Below, in pieces: positions 56,065 through 64,000 of a stretch of 64,000 bases of DNA. Numbering within the stretch: position 1 is the first letter of the stretch; the number at the start of each line of letters is the position of its first letter. Below the pieces are notes generated by a model, which worked only from the letters and a program-made list of their open reading frames with translations, was not told the origin of the DNA and made no database searches. Source of the stretch: Leclercia adecarboxylata (GTDB taxonomy: Bacteria > Pseudomonadota > Gammaproteobacteria > Enterobacterales > Enterobacteriaceae); assembly GCA_002360945.1 (NCBI GenBank), contig DERO01000008.1:62001-126000 (forward strand), read 5' to 3'. The translations under genes were made by a program, and so were the position numbers.

Positions 56065-57357
56065 TTATGACGTTATGTGACTGCGAGAAGCGGTGATGCC
56101 CGCCATCAGCAGGGGCATCAGGAGTAAACCCATCAGCACCGCGGCAATCGAGAGCAAACTGAACATCCCCGACCAGCCGTAGCGTTCAATAACCAGTGAC
56201 AGCGGCCACCCGGCCAGCGCCGCCCCCAGATAGGCAAACACGCCGAGAAAACCGGTAATCGAGCCCGCTGCCTGCTTATGCCCGCACTCCACGGCGGCAA
56301 GGCCGATGAGCATCTGCGGACCAAAGACAAAAAATCCCACCGTAAAAAAGCACATCGCCAGCAGGGCGTAGTGGTGAACCGGAGCCAGCCACAGGGCGGC
56401 GACCGACACCATTAATCCCAGCGTGAACAGCAAAATCATCGGCGCCCGCTGGCCACTGAACAGCAGATCCGAGCCCCAGCCGGCGAACAGCGCCCCGAGC
56501 AGGCCGCCGACCTCAAACAGCATCACCGTGGCGTTGGCGCTCAGCAGGTTGACCCCGTGGCTCTCCGCCAGCCAGATGTTGCCCCAGTCGTTGAGGGCGA
56601 TGCGGATCAGATAGACCAGCACATACGACGCCCCGAGCAGCCAGATCATCGGGTTTTGCAGCATGGTGGTGCGCAACATCTGCCACAGCCCCATCGGCGG
56701 ACTCTGCTGCTCCTGGCGCAGCTCCAGCGGATCGTTGCGCCACTCCCCGACCGTCGGGAGACCCTCTTCCTGCGGTGTGCCCCGCAGTTGTGTGGTCAGC
56801 CACAGGCCGAGCACGATACTGATGATCCCCGGTGTCAGCATCGCTGCCTGCCAGCCCCAGCGATGGGCGGCGAAGGCACAAATCAGCGGGATAATGGCCC
56901 CGCCGATGTTGATAGAGGTATTCCAGCATCCCCACCAGAAGCCGCGCTCGTTGCGCGAATACCAGTGGGTGAGCAGTCTGGCGCAGGGCGGCCATCCCCA
57001 TCCCTGAAAGAAGCCGTTCAGCGTCCAGATAAACAGCAGCAGCGGCAGGGAGTCGCCGAAGGCGAACAGCACGTTCAACACCCCGGTCGCCATCAGGCCG
57101 ATGCCCATAAATGCCCGCTGGCCTTTGCTGTCATGCCACAGCCCGGCGGCAAATTTCGACAGGCCGTAGCTCAGGTAAAACAGCGAGCCGATCAGGCCGA
57201 TATCGCTCTTGCTCAGCCCCAGATCCATCTGCAACGCGGGCAGCACATAGTTGAGGCTTTTGCGCGTCAGGTAGAACGCGGCGTAGCCAATCACCATGCA
57301 GATCAGCAGTCGCGGGCGCAGCGCCCGATAGCGTTGAGTAACCTGTTCTGCGGACAT
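56065..57357 (-). CDS. UhpC-like MFS sugar-phosphate sensor/transporter
   Basis: The 430-residue MFS protein (ATG 57357, GGAG 6 nt upstream; an ATG four codons earlier is possible) belongs to the organophosphate:Pi antiporter group, with FYLTRKSLNYVLPAL, FFQGWGWPPCARLLTHWY and the FGPQMLIGLAAVE segment. UhpC acts as a receptor that feeds into UhpB. Its position after uhpA/uhpB-like genes and before afuA suggests a sensor of external sugar phosphate rather than the main carrier. Confidence 0.88.
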   Translation of the reverse strand: MSAEQVTQRYRALRPRLLICMVIGYAAFYLTRKSLNYVLPALQMDLGLSKSDIGLIGSLFYLSYGLSKFAAGLWHDSKGQRAFMGIGLMATGVLNVLFAFGDSLPLLLFIWTLNGFFQGWGWPPCARLLTHWYSRNERGFWWGCWNTSINIGGAIIPLICAFAAHRWGWQAAMLTPGIISIVLGLWLTTQLRGTPQEEGLPTVGEWRNDPLELRQEQQSPPMGLWQMLRTTMLQNPMIWLLGASYVLVYLIRIALNDWGNIWLAESHGVNLLSANATVMLFEVGGLLGALFAGWGSDLLFSGQRAPMILLFTLGLMVSVAALWLAPVHHYALLAMCFFTVGFFVFGPQMLIGLAAVECGHKQAAGSITGFLGVFAYLGAALAGWPLSLVIERYGWSGMFSLLSIAAVLMGLLLMPLLMAGITASRSHITS

Positions 57358-57442
57358 GGCGTTCTCCATTTGCAATGACTGTATGAAAGCGCGACGAAAA
57401 AGGGATGAGAGAAAGTCTGGCGTGGCTAAGACTTTTTCCTGG

Positions 57443-58984
57443 TTAGCGGTGTGTTTGTTGCAAAACTGTGGGCAGGTTAACAATTACCCGCGTGCCGTCC
57501 TGCGACTCAAGGGTTAACTCCCCACCGAGGGCATGCACGCGCTCGCGCATCCCCTGAATACCAAAACCGGGGATCTGCTGCGGGCTGATGCCGCTGCCGT
57601 TATCCCGCACCTCCAGGCGCAGCTGGCTGTCGTGCTCGCAGAGCAGGATGCTGACCTCGCTGGCATCGGCATGTTTGCTGACGTTATTCAGCAGCTCCTG
57701 CAGCAGGCGATAGAGGGTGAAGACCAGGGTTTCACTCTGCGGCGGGGCGGTCAGGCGGTAATCGAACCGGCACTGGATCCCGCGCTCGGCAAAGGCGAAC
57801 TCGTTCACCAGGTGGTGCAGCGCCTCGTGTAAGGAGAGTTCGTCCAGCACCGGCGGGCGCAGCTGGCGCAGCAGCTGGCGGGTGGAGTGGTGGATGCGCC
57901 GGGCCAGCTCGTTGATCTGCCCGGCGGCCTCCAGCGCCTGCGGGGTATCGCCCGCCCGCTTCACCAGCTGGGACTGGATCTGAATGGCGGTAATGTTCTG
58001 ACCAATCTCGTCGTGCAGCTCCCGGGCCAGGTGCTTGCGGGTGTCCTCTTCGGTGTGGATCAGCTTTTCTGCCAGCGCGCGCCGGGCCTGCAGTTCGGCC
58101 TCCAGCCGGCGGCGGTAGTGATCGAGGTTCATCGCCAGATGCTGCTGGCGGCTGATGGCGATCCCCAGCCCAATCCCCAGCAGCGACTGGGTGGCGAGGA
58201 AGATCTCCAGCTCCAGCAGGTCGTTGAACCCCACCCCGACCTGACGGGCGATGGTGATCATCATGCTGCCCAGCAGCCCGGAGAGCACGCCGCCCTGCCA
58301 GCCGAACTTCCACGCCATCACCACGTTGGGCAGGAACACCACGATCAGCAGCAGCCGCTCCAGCGCCGGGGAGAGCACCATCTGGGTGCCAATGCCGATG
58401 ATAAAAAACAGGCTGCACCAGATGATCAGCGAGGTGCGCAGAGGCGGATTGCTGGTATCCAGCCCCAGCAGATGATAGCGGTGCTGCTGGCGTAGAAACT
58501 CAAACACCAGGTAGACGAACGGGGTCAGCAGCACTCCGCCGGTAAAGGAGGCCAGCGCCAGCAGCGTGGCCGGGCTGGCGAGAAACGGTGCCAGGATCAG
58601 GGTCTGGAGCAGGGCGTTAAGGCTCACCGCGGCGATCAGCAGCGACAGACGCTGCCAGTAGAGCGGAAAGCGGTGCCAGTAGCGCTGCGCCAGCCATGCG
58701 CAGAGGGTGCCCACCGGGGGCACCACCAGCATCAGGTGATGGGTCAGCAGCTGGCCGCCGTGCAGCCAGAGCATGGCGGCCAGCGGAGGCAGGATCAGCG
58801 CCGGCCAGAAGCGGCGCGAGAGCAGGATCAGCAGCGCCAGATACACGCCCTGGGGCAAAAACAGCGCCGCCTGCTGCCCGTTGCGGGTGAGGTAAAAGCT
58901 CAGCGTCCACAGCATCAGCCAGCCGGTGCCCCAGGCCAGCATAATAAACAGCGAGAGGATGATGTGCCGCAGGGAGCGCCGCAT
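57443..58984 (-). CDS. UhpB-like sensor histidine kinase with MASE1 domain
   Basis: The 513-residue kinase has about eight N-terminal membrane helices (MASE1-type) and a NarX-class core. The phosphorylated His is in ARELHDEIGQNITA, the N-box is LLQELLNNVSKHADAS, and the G-boxes are DNGSGI and GFGIQGMRERV. The ATG at 58984 overlaps the uhpA-like stop (TGATG), which fixes the start. With the UhpC-like protein it probably senses sugar phosphate and phosphorylates the adjacent regulator. Confidence 0.9.
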   Translation of the reverse strand: MRRSLRHIILSLFIMLAWGTGWLMLWTLSFYLTRNGQQAALFLPQGVYLALLILLSRRFWPALILPPLAAMLWLHGGQLLTHHLMLVVPPVGTLCAWLAQRYWHRFPLYWQRLSLLIAAVSLNALLQTLILAPFLASPATLLALASFTGGVLLTPFVYLVFEFLRQQHRYHLLGLDTSNPPLRTSLIIWCSLFFIIGIGTQMVLSPALERLLLIVVFLPNVVMAWKFGWQGGVLSGLLGSMMITIARQVGVGFNDLLELEIFLATQSLLGIGLGIAISRQQHLAMNLDHYRRRLEAELQARRALAEKLIHTEEDTRKHLARELHDEIGQNITAIQIQSQLVKRAGDTPQALEAAGQINELARRIHHSTRQLLRQLRPPVLDELSLHEALHHLVNEFAFAERGIQCRFDYRLTAPPQSETLVFTLYRLLQELLNNVSKHADASEVSILLCEHDSQLRLEVRDNGSGISPQQIPGFGIQGMRERVHALGGELTLESQDGTRVIVNLPTVLQQTHR

Positions 58985-59613
58985 CAGTGGCCGGTCAGCA
59001 GCTGGTTGTCGAGGGCAAAATGCACCAGCTCGATGGTGCTGTTGCACTGCAGTTTGCCCAGCACGTTGGCGCGATGCACGTGAACGGTCTTGTGGCTGAG
59101 CTCGAGTTTAAAGGCAATCTCCTTCACGCTTTCGCCCTGAACCAGCAGCTCGAACACCTCTTTCTCGCGCGGCGTCAGCGCCGCCAGCGCCTGAGAGACC
59201 GGCTCGCCGCCGCGCAGGGCTTTGACCGCATCGGCGCAGAGGTAATGACCGCCCATCCCGACCGAGCGCACGGCCTGCACTAGCTCCTCCGGGCCGCAGC
59301 GTTTGGTGAGGTAGCCGCTGGCCCCGGCGTCCAGCGCGCTCTGCACAAAGGCCGGGGTGTCGTAGATGCTGAGGATAATCGCGCGAAACCCCGGCCGCTG
59401 CTGGCGCAGGCGTTTGAGCAGGCTCAGGCCATTTTCATCGGGCATGGCGACGTCGAGCACCGCCACGTCGATGGCATCGCGACTGAGCGCGGGCCAGGCC
59501 TCGGCGGCGCTGCTGTACTGGCCTTCCACCACCAGATCCTCTTCCAGATTTAACAGCTGGGCGAACCCGGAGCGCACCACCACGTGATCGTCCACCAGCA
59601 CCACTTTGATCAT
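58984..59613 (-). CDS. UhpA-like response regulator (NarL/FixJ type)
   Basis: The 209-residue product (ATG 59613) has a receiver domain with the acidic pair VVLVDDH, the phospho-acceptor Asp in VAVLDVAMPDENG (about residue 55) and the conserved Lys in YLTKRCGPEEL. A LuxR-type HTH follows (LTPREKEVFELLVQGESVKEIA). The block ELSHKTVHVHRANV matches UhpA closely. It is the first gene of a six-gene unit reaching afuC, so it is the likely activator of afuABC. Confidence 0.92.
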   Translation of the reverse strand: MIKVVLVDDHVVVRSGFAQLLNLEEDLVVEGQYSSAAEAWPALSRDAIDVAVLDVAMPDENGLSLLKRLRQQRPGFRAIILSIYDTPAFVQSALDAGASGYLTKRCGPEELVQAVRSVGMGGHYLCADAVKALRGGEPVSQALAALTPREKEVFELLVQGESVKEIAFKLELSHKTVHVHRANVLGKLQCNSTIELVHFALDNQLLTGH

Positions 59614-59738
59614 CTCAAACACCTCAGCGGGATAATCCACCTATGATGCCTGCCAATGGTTGTCTGGCAATCACGTGCCTGCGGTTATGTAACGAATGTA
59701 ACAAAATTGCAATAAATGGGGTGCGGTGCGATTGGCTT

Positions 59739-59769
59739 GCCGGGTGGCGCTACGCTTACCCGGCCTACG
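59739..59769. repeat. REP element
   Basis: GCCGGGTGGCGCTACGCTTACCCGGCCTACG palindrome of the REP family, between divergent genes. Confidence 0.78.
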
Positions 59770-59877
59770 TATATTTTTAATATAAATTAATATTTTTAAA
59801 ATATTATTCAGCTGAATGTTTATTTGGCATTAATCGTTAAATCCTATTTAAACAATAGTCTTTGCCAATAATCATCC

Positions 59878-59891
59878 TTGATAACTGTCAA
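59878..59891 (+). promoter_or_regulatory. FNR box upstream of ccp
   Basis: TTGAT-AACT-GTCAA matches TTGAT-N4-ATCAA at 9 of 10 positions, 90 bp before the ccp start. E. coli yhjA/ccp is known to be activated by FNR (and OxyR), so this is the likely anaerobic activation site. Confidence 0.65.
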
Positions 59892-59980
59892 CATAACTCA
59901 CCCGCACCCTTTTATGATGAACAGGCTAAAAAAGAGAAAACAAATTCGTATTCTGGATGCTCTGTTCTTAAGGATGGAAA

Positions 59981-61378
59981 ATGAAAATAATAACGCATAT
60001 TGCCGGACTGTGCGCCGCCGGGGCGGTGGTCTGTTATCTGGGATTATCAGGCTACGTCTGGTATCACGATAAAGCCCGTATTCAGGAAAGTGATGTTCAG
60101 CTTTCGGCAATAAAAGAAAATAATCAAATACTGAGCCTGTTCCGGGAAAAGGGGTGCGATTATTGCCACACGCCTTCCGCCGCCTTGCCGTTTTATGCCT
60201 CACTCCCCGTTGCCAAACAGCTGATGGAATATGACACCCGCCTCGGCTATAAATCTTTTAACCTCGAAGCGGTGCGAAGCGCGTTAATTAATGACCGTGC
60301 CGTGTCGCAAAGCGATTTGAATAAAATCGAATGGGTGATGCAGCATAACACCATGCCGCCGACGCGCTACGTTGCGCTGCACTGGGCGGGCAAAATGGAT
60401 GACGATGAGCAGCTGCTGATCCTCAACTGGATCAAGACGCAGCGCGAAAGCCATTACGCCAGCCCGGACATGGCCGCCGCCCGTCGCAATGAGCCGGTGC
60501 AGCCGGTGCCGAAATCCTTACCCGTAGAGGAGCAGAAGGTCGCCCTCGGCTTCCGCCTCTATCACGATACCCGTCTCTCCGGGGACAGCACGCTCTCCTG
60601 CGCCAGCTGCCATTCGCTGAACGCGGGCGGCGTGGATGGCCGACAAACCTCGCGGGGAGTCAATGGGGCTATCGGTCCGATTAACGCCCCGACGGTGTTT
60701 AACGCCACCTTTAACCTGGAGCAGTTCTGGGACGGTCGTGCCGCCGATCTGCAAAAACAGGCCGGTGGTCCGCCGCTGAACCCGATCGAGATGGCTTCGA
60801 AATCCTGGGATGAGATCGTCGCCAAGCTGGATACCGATCCGGCGCTGAAAACCGCCTTCGAGAGGGTCTACCCGCAGGGCTTCAACGGCGACACCATTAC
60901 CGATGCCATTGCCGAATATGAAAAAACGCTGATCACCCCCGACGCGCCTTTTGATCGGTGGCTGCGCGGGGATGAAAACGCCCTGACGGCGCAGCAGAAG
61001 CACGGTTATGAATTGTTCAAGGAGAACAAATGCGCCACCTGCCATGGCGGGGTGATCCTCGGCGGGCGCTCGTTTGAACCGCTGGGGCTGAAGAAAGAGT
61101 ATGACTTCGGGGAGCTGACCGACGCCGATATCGGGCGCATGAACGTCACCAAAGAGGTGCGCGACCGTCTGCGTCAGAAGGTGCCGGGCCTGCGCAACGT
61201 GGCCTTAACCGCCCCCTATTTCCACCGTGGGGATGTGCCTTCCCTCGACGAGGCGGTCAAGCTGATGTTGCGCTACCAGGTCGGCACCAGCCTGCCGCAA
61301 AAGGAGGTGGACGACATTGTCGCCTTCCTCAACAGCCTGACCGGGGTCTATACCCCTTACCAGCCTGCCAGCCGTTAA
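59981..61378 (+). CDS. ccp: Tri-haem cytochrome c peroxidase (YhjA/Ccp)
   Basis: The 465-residue periplasmic protein is anchored by one N-terminal helix (about 7-28). It carries three CXXCH haem sites: CDYCH (59-63), CASCH (about 207) and CATCH (about 353). The extra N-terminal haem distinguishes the quinol peroxidase YhjA/Ccp from classical two-haem peroxidases. It lets H2O2 serve as respiratory acceptor from quinol under anoxia. Length equals the E. coli enzyme. Motifs NAPTVFNATFNLEQFWDGRA and GLRNVALTAPYFHRG are intact. A REP follows. Confidence 0.95.
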   Translation: MKIITHIAGLCAAGAVVCYLGLSGYVWYHDKARIQESDVQLSAIKENNQILSLFREKGCDYCHTPSAALPFYASLPVAKQLMEYDTRLGYKSFNLEAVRSALINDRAVSQSDLNKIEWVMQHNTMPPTRYVALHWAGKMDDDEQLLILNWIKTQRESHYASPDMAAARRNEPVQPVPKSLPVEEQKVALGFRLYHDTRLSGDSTLSCASCHSLNAGGVDGRQTSRGVNGAIGPINAPTVFNATFNLEQFWDGRAADLQKQAGGPPLNPIEMASKSWDEIVAKLDTDPALKTAFERVYPQGFNGDTITDAIAEYEKTLITPDAPFDRWLRGDENALTAQQKHGYELFKENKCATCHGGVILGGRSFEPLGLKKEYDFGELTDADIGRMNVTKEVRDRLRQKVPGLRNVALTAPYFHRGDVPSLDEAVKLMLRYQVGTSLPQKEVDDIVAFLNSLTGVYTPYQPASR

Positions 61379-61401
61379 CCAGACTGTAGTGCCCTTTGTT
61401 T

Positions 61402-61433
61402 GCCGGGTGGCGGCTGCGCCTCACCCGGCCTAC
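61402..61433. repeat. REP element
   Basis: GCCGGGTGGCGG...CACCCGGCCTAC palindrome, 24 nt after the ccp stop. Confidence 0.78.
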
Positions 61434-61578
61434 TTTTGGGGAGCGTTATGCTTTTAATACCTGTCTATTGCCGAATTTTTTCTAAAAACGATTCGGCATT
61501 AACGATGCCTTTTAATTCCTTTATCAAAATTCCGCTGCCGGAAATACTGCCTCCATAACAACCAGGGGAGCAGACATT

Positions 61579-62541
61579 ATGGCAATTTCATCGCGGTTTA
61601 CCTTATTTGGCGCACTGGCGCTGTGGGCCGTTCAGGCGCAGGCGGTGGACGTCACCGTGGCGTATCAAACCTCCGCTGAGCCGGCAAAAGTGGCCCAGGC
61701 GGATAAGACCTTCGAGAAAGCGAGCGGCGCGAAAGTCGACTGGCGTAAGTTCGACAGCGGCGCCAGCATCGTGCGGGCCCTGGCCTCCGGCGACGTGCAG
61801 ATTGGCAACCTCGGCTCCAGCCCGCTGGCGGTCGCGGCCAGTCAGCAGGTGCCAATTGAAGTCTTCCTGCTGGCCTCGCAGCTCGGCAATTCCGAAGCGC
61901 TGGTAGTGAAGAAAAACATCACTAAGCCTGAAGATCTGATCGGCAAACGCATCGCGGTGCCCTTTATCTCCACCACTCACTACAGCCTGCTCGCGGCTTT
62001 GAAACACTGGAACATCAAGCCGGGGCAGGTGGAGATCATCAACCTGCAGCCACCGGCCATTATTGCCGCCTGGCAGCGTGGCGATATTGACGGAGCCTAT
62101 GTCTGGTCGCCTGCGGTGAACGAACTCGAGAAAGACGGCAGCGTGCTGACCGACTCCGCCCAGGTGGGCCAGTGGGGCGCACCAACCCTCGACGTCTGGG
62201 TTGTACGCAAAGACTTTGCCGAGAAGCATCCTGACGTGGTGAAAGCCTTCGCCAAAAGCGCCATCGACGCCCAGCAACCCTACATCGCCAACCCGGATGA
62301 GTGGCTGAAACAGCCTGCCAACCTGGAGAAACTGGCCCGCCTGAGCGGCGTGCCGGAGGCCGACGTGCCCGGGCTGGTGAAGGGCAATACCTACCTGACC
62401 CCCGCCCAGCAACAGCAGCAGCTGTCTGGCCCGGTGAATAAAGCGATTATTGATACCGCCGGCTTCCTGAAAGAGCAGGGCAAAGTGCCCGCGGTGGCGG
62501 CGGATTACAGCCAGTACGTGACCGATCGCTTTGTGAAGTAA
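61579..62541 (+). CDS. tauA: TauA, taurine-binding periplasmic protein
   Basis: The 320-residue binding protein has a signal peptide (cleavage after AQA, about 22) and the SsuA/TauA fold (VTVAYQTSAEPAKVAQADK, GNLGSSPLAVAASQ, VPFISTTHYSLLAALKHW). It matches E. coli TauA in length and sequence. Together with TauB and TauC it imports taurine as a sulfur source. In E. coli the operon is under Cbl/CysB control; I saw no decisive Cbl site in the 145-bp leader after the REP. Confidence 0.95.
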   Translation: MAISSRFTLFGALALWAVQAQAVDVTVAYQTSAEPAKVAQADKTFEKASGAKVDWRKFDSGASIVRALASGDVQIGNLGSSPLAVAASQQVPIEVFLLASQLGNSEALVVKKNITKPEDLIGKRIAVPFISTTHYSLLAALKHWNIKPGQVEIINLQPPAIIAAWQRGDIDGAYVWSPAVNELEKDGSVLTDSAQVGQWGAPTLDVWVVRKDFAEKHPDVVKAFAKSAIDAQQPYIANPDEWLKQPANLEKLARLSGVPEADVPGLVKGNTYLTPAQQQQQLSGPVNKAIIDTAGFLKEQGKVPAVAADYSQYVTDRFVK

Positions 62542-62550
62542 GGGGGCCGT

Positions 62551-63318
62551 ATGCTGAATATTACAAATCTGTACGCCGATTACGCTGGCAAGCCTGCGCT
62601 GGAGGATATCAACCTGACGCTGGATAGCGGCGAGCTGCTGGTAGTGCTCGGTCCGTCCGGCTGCGGGAAGACCACGCTGCTGAATCTGATCGCCGGGTTT
62701 GTACCCTATCAGCACGGCACCATTCAACTCGAAGGGAAAAAGGTGGAGGGCCCCGGCGCCGAGCGCGGCGTGGTTTTCCAGAACGAAGGGCTGCTGCCGT
62801 GGCGTAACGTGCAGGAGAACGTCGCCTTCGGCCTGCAGCTGGCGGGCACCGCGCGGGAACAACGCCTGGCCATCGCCCGGGAGATGCTGAAAAAAGTGGG
62901 CCTGGAAGGGGCGGAAAAACGCTTTATCTGGCAGCTCTCCGGCGGCCAGCGTCAGCGCGTCGGCATCGCCCGGGCGCTGGCGGCGAATCCGCAGCTGTTG
63001 CTGCTGGATGAACCCTTCGGCGCGCTGGATGCCTTTACCCGCGAGCAGATGCAAACCCTGCTGCTGCGCCTGTGGCACGAGACCGGCAAGCAGGTCCTGC
63101 TGATCACCCATGACATCGAAGAAGCGGTGTTTATGGCTACCGAGCTGGTGCTGCTTTCGCCGGGTCCAGGCCGGGTGCTGGAGCGTCTGCCACTCAACTT
63201 TGCCCGCCGCTTTGTGGCGGGAGAGCCGGTGCGCAGCATCAAGTCTGACCCCGAATTTATCGCCCAGCGCGAATACGTGCTGAGTCGCGTGTTTGAGCAG
63301 CGGGAGGCCTTCTCATGA
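62551..63318 (+). CDS. tauB: TauB, taurine ABC transporter ATPase
   Basis: The 255-residue ATPase has Walker [13 protein letters not shown], the signature [15 protein letters not shown], Walker [13 protein letters not shown] and the switch histidine in [11 protein letters not shown]. Length equals E. coli TauB. It begins 9 nt after tauA with AAGGGGG as the ribosome site, and its TGA overlaps the tauC ATG (ATGA). Confidence 0.96.
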   Translation: MLNITNLYADYAGKPALEDINLTLDSGELLVVLGPSGCGKTTLLNLIAGFVPYQHGTIQLEGKKVEGPGAERGVVFQNEGLLPWRNVQENVAFGLQLAGTAREQRLAIAREMLKKVGLEGAEKRFIWQLSGGQRQRVGIARALAANPQLLLLDEPFGALDAFTREQMQTLLLRLWHETGKQVLLITHDIEEAVFMATELVLLSPGPGRVLERLPLNFARRFVAGEPVRSIKSDPEFIAQREYVLSRVFEQREAFS

Positions 63319-64000
63319 GCATTGTGGTGAATGACAAAACGGCAGGCAAACGCCTGACCCTGCGCTGGCCCTTCTCCCGCCAGCTGACGCTCAGCGTCAG
63401 CACCCTGCTGGTGCTGCTGGCCGTGTGGTGGGCCGTAGCGGCAGCGCAGTGGGTAAGCCCGCTGTTCCTGCCGCCGCCGGGCCAGGTGCTGGTGAAACTG
63501 TTCACCATCGCCGGTCCGCAGGGGTTTATGGATGCCACGCTGTGGCAGCATCTGGCGGCCAGCCTGGGGCGCATTCTGGTGGCCCTGCTGGCGGCGGTGA
63601 TCCTCGGTATCCCGGTGGGCATTGCGATGGGCTTAAGCCCGACGGTGCGGGGGATCCTCGATCCGTTGATTGAGCTTTATCGCCCGGTGCCGCCGCTGGC
63701 CTATCTGCCGCTGATGGTGATCTGGTTTGGCATCGGCGAGACCTCGAAGATCCTGCTGATCTACCTGGCGATTTTCGCCCCGGTGGCGATGTCGGCGGTG
63801 GCGGGGGTCAAAAGCGCCCAGCAGGTGCGGATCCGTGCGGCGCAGTCGCTGGGTGCCAGCCGCGCCCAGGTGCTGTGGTTTGTGATTTTACCCGGCGCGC
63901 TACCGGAGATCCTGACCGGACTGCGTATCGGGCTCGGGGTCGGCTGGTCAACGCTGGTGGCGGCTGAACTGATCGCCGCCACGCGCGGGTTAGGCTTTAT
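63315..64000 (+). CDS. tauC: TauC, taurine ABC transporter permease (cut by window end)
   Basis: About 228 codons are visible without a stop; E. coli TauC has 275 residues, so roughly 45 residues lie outside. The protein has membrane helices from about residue 24. The BPD inner-membrane pattern follows, with the EAA-type loop [20 protein letters not shown] near the end of the visible part. The start overlaps the tauB stop by 4 nt, giving [18 protein letters not shown]. tauD would be expected next. Confidence 0.94.
   Translation, partial: MSIVVNDKTAGKRLTLRWPFSRQLTLSVSTLLVLLAVWWAVAAAQWVSPLFLPPPGQVLVKLFTIAGPQGFMDATLWQHLAASLGRILVALLAAVILGIPVGIAMGLSPTVRGILDPLIELYRPVPPLAYLPLMVIWFGIGETSKILLIYLAIFAPVAMSAVAGVKSAQQVRIRAAQSLGASRAQVLWFVILPGALPEILTGLRIGLGVGWSTLVAAELIAATRGLGF

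Larger units (their letters stand above)
59614..59980. other. Intergenic region between the uhpA-like and ccp genes
   Basis: These 367 bases contain a REP (59739-59769), an A/T-rich block (59770-59870) and an FNR-type box (59878-59891). AGGATGG precedes the ccp ATG. Confidence 0.6.

Noticed and set aside
61603..63111. A 502-codon minus-strand frame opposite tauA and tauB
   Set aside because: Antisense to two certain genes and without any recognisable motif.

Overview
The window is chromosomal DNA of an enterobacterium close to Enterobacter, Lelliottia or Klebsiella. The backbone order pepD / gpt-frsA-crl / phoE / proBA-thrW is the Escherichia coli order. The Na+-NADH:quinone reductase operon (nqr), mmuPM and a complete afuABC with uhp-like regulators indicate the Enterobacter/Klebsiella side of the family rather than E. 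coli. GC content is high except in the stretch around 25.9-26.6 kb, and REP/BIME palindromes sit between many genes.

Layout. 1-2.3 kb: end of the nqr operon (nqrD partial, nqrE, nqrF, nqrM). 2.3-12.2 kb: conserved core (a periplasmic glycerophosphodiesterase, LexA-controlled dinB, pepD, gpt, frsA, crl, phoE, proB, proA). 12.2-14.9 kb: a CHASE4-PAS-GGDEF-EAL c-di-GMP enzyme. 15.2 kb: tRNA-Thr(CGT), thrW. 15.28-26.58 kb: a foreign island bounded by thrW and a 48-bp direct repeat of its 3' end, carrying a complete type I Zorya anti-phage system (zorABCD), an unassigned two-gene unit directly upstream of it (a ParB/DGQHR-like protein and an RHH/winged-helix protein) and a relic of a type I methylase gene (hsdM). 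No integrase is visible. 26.6-31.9 kb: the periplasmic molybdenum aldehyde oxidoreductase operon paoABCD with a mocA-like cytidylyltransferase gene. 32.1-37.2 kb: an aromatic acid decarboxylase pair (UbiD-like and UbiX-like) with MarR and GlxA-type regulators and an MFS carrier. 37.5-43.8 kb: a catabolic cluster (YddG-like exporter, DapA-family lyase, PuuC-like aldehyde dehydrogenase, GntR regulator, PuuB-like oxidase) linked by shared GTATAC operators. 43.9-48.9 kb: small accessory genes (SnoaL-like/TetR pair, DUF1294, GNAT) and a diguanylate cyclase behind an AI-2E-family transporter. 49.3-51.6 kb: S-methylmethionine recycling (mmuPM) with MetJ boxes. 51.8-59.6 kb: a sugar-phosphate sensing and ABC uptake cluster (UhpABC-like with AfuABC). 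60-61.4 kb: tri-haem cytochrome c peroxidase. 61.6-64 kb: taurine uptake (tauABC, cut by the window end).

The most interesting region is the thrW island. The Zorya genes look intact by their key residues (ZorB Asp26, ZorD GLGKT and DEAQ). The two genes in front of them are on the same strand and look like DNA-binding or regulatory proteins of unknown role, so they are the best candidates for an undescribed Zorya-linked module. All assignments come from reading the sequence and from remembered family features; no database search was run.
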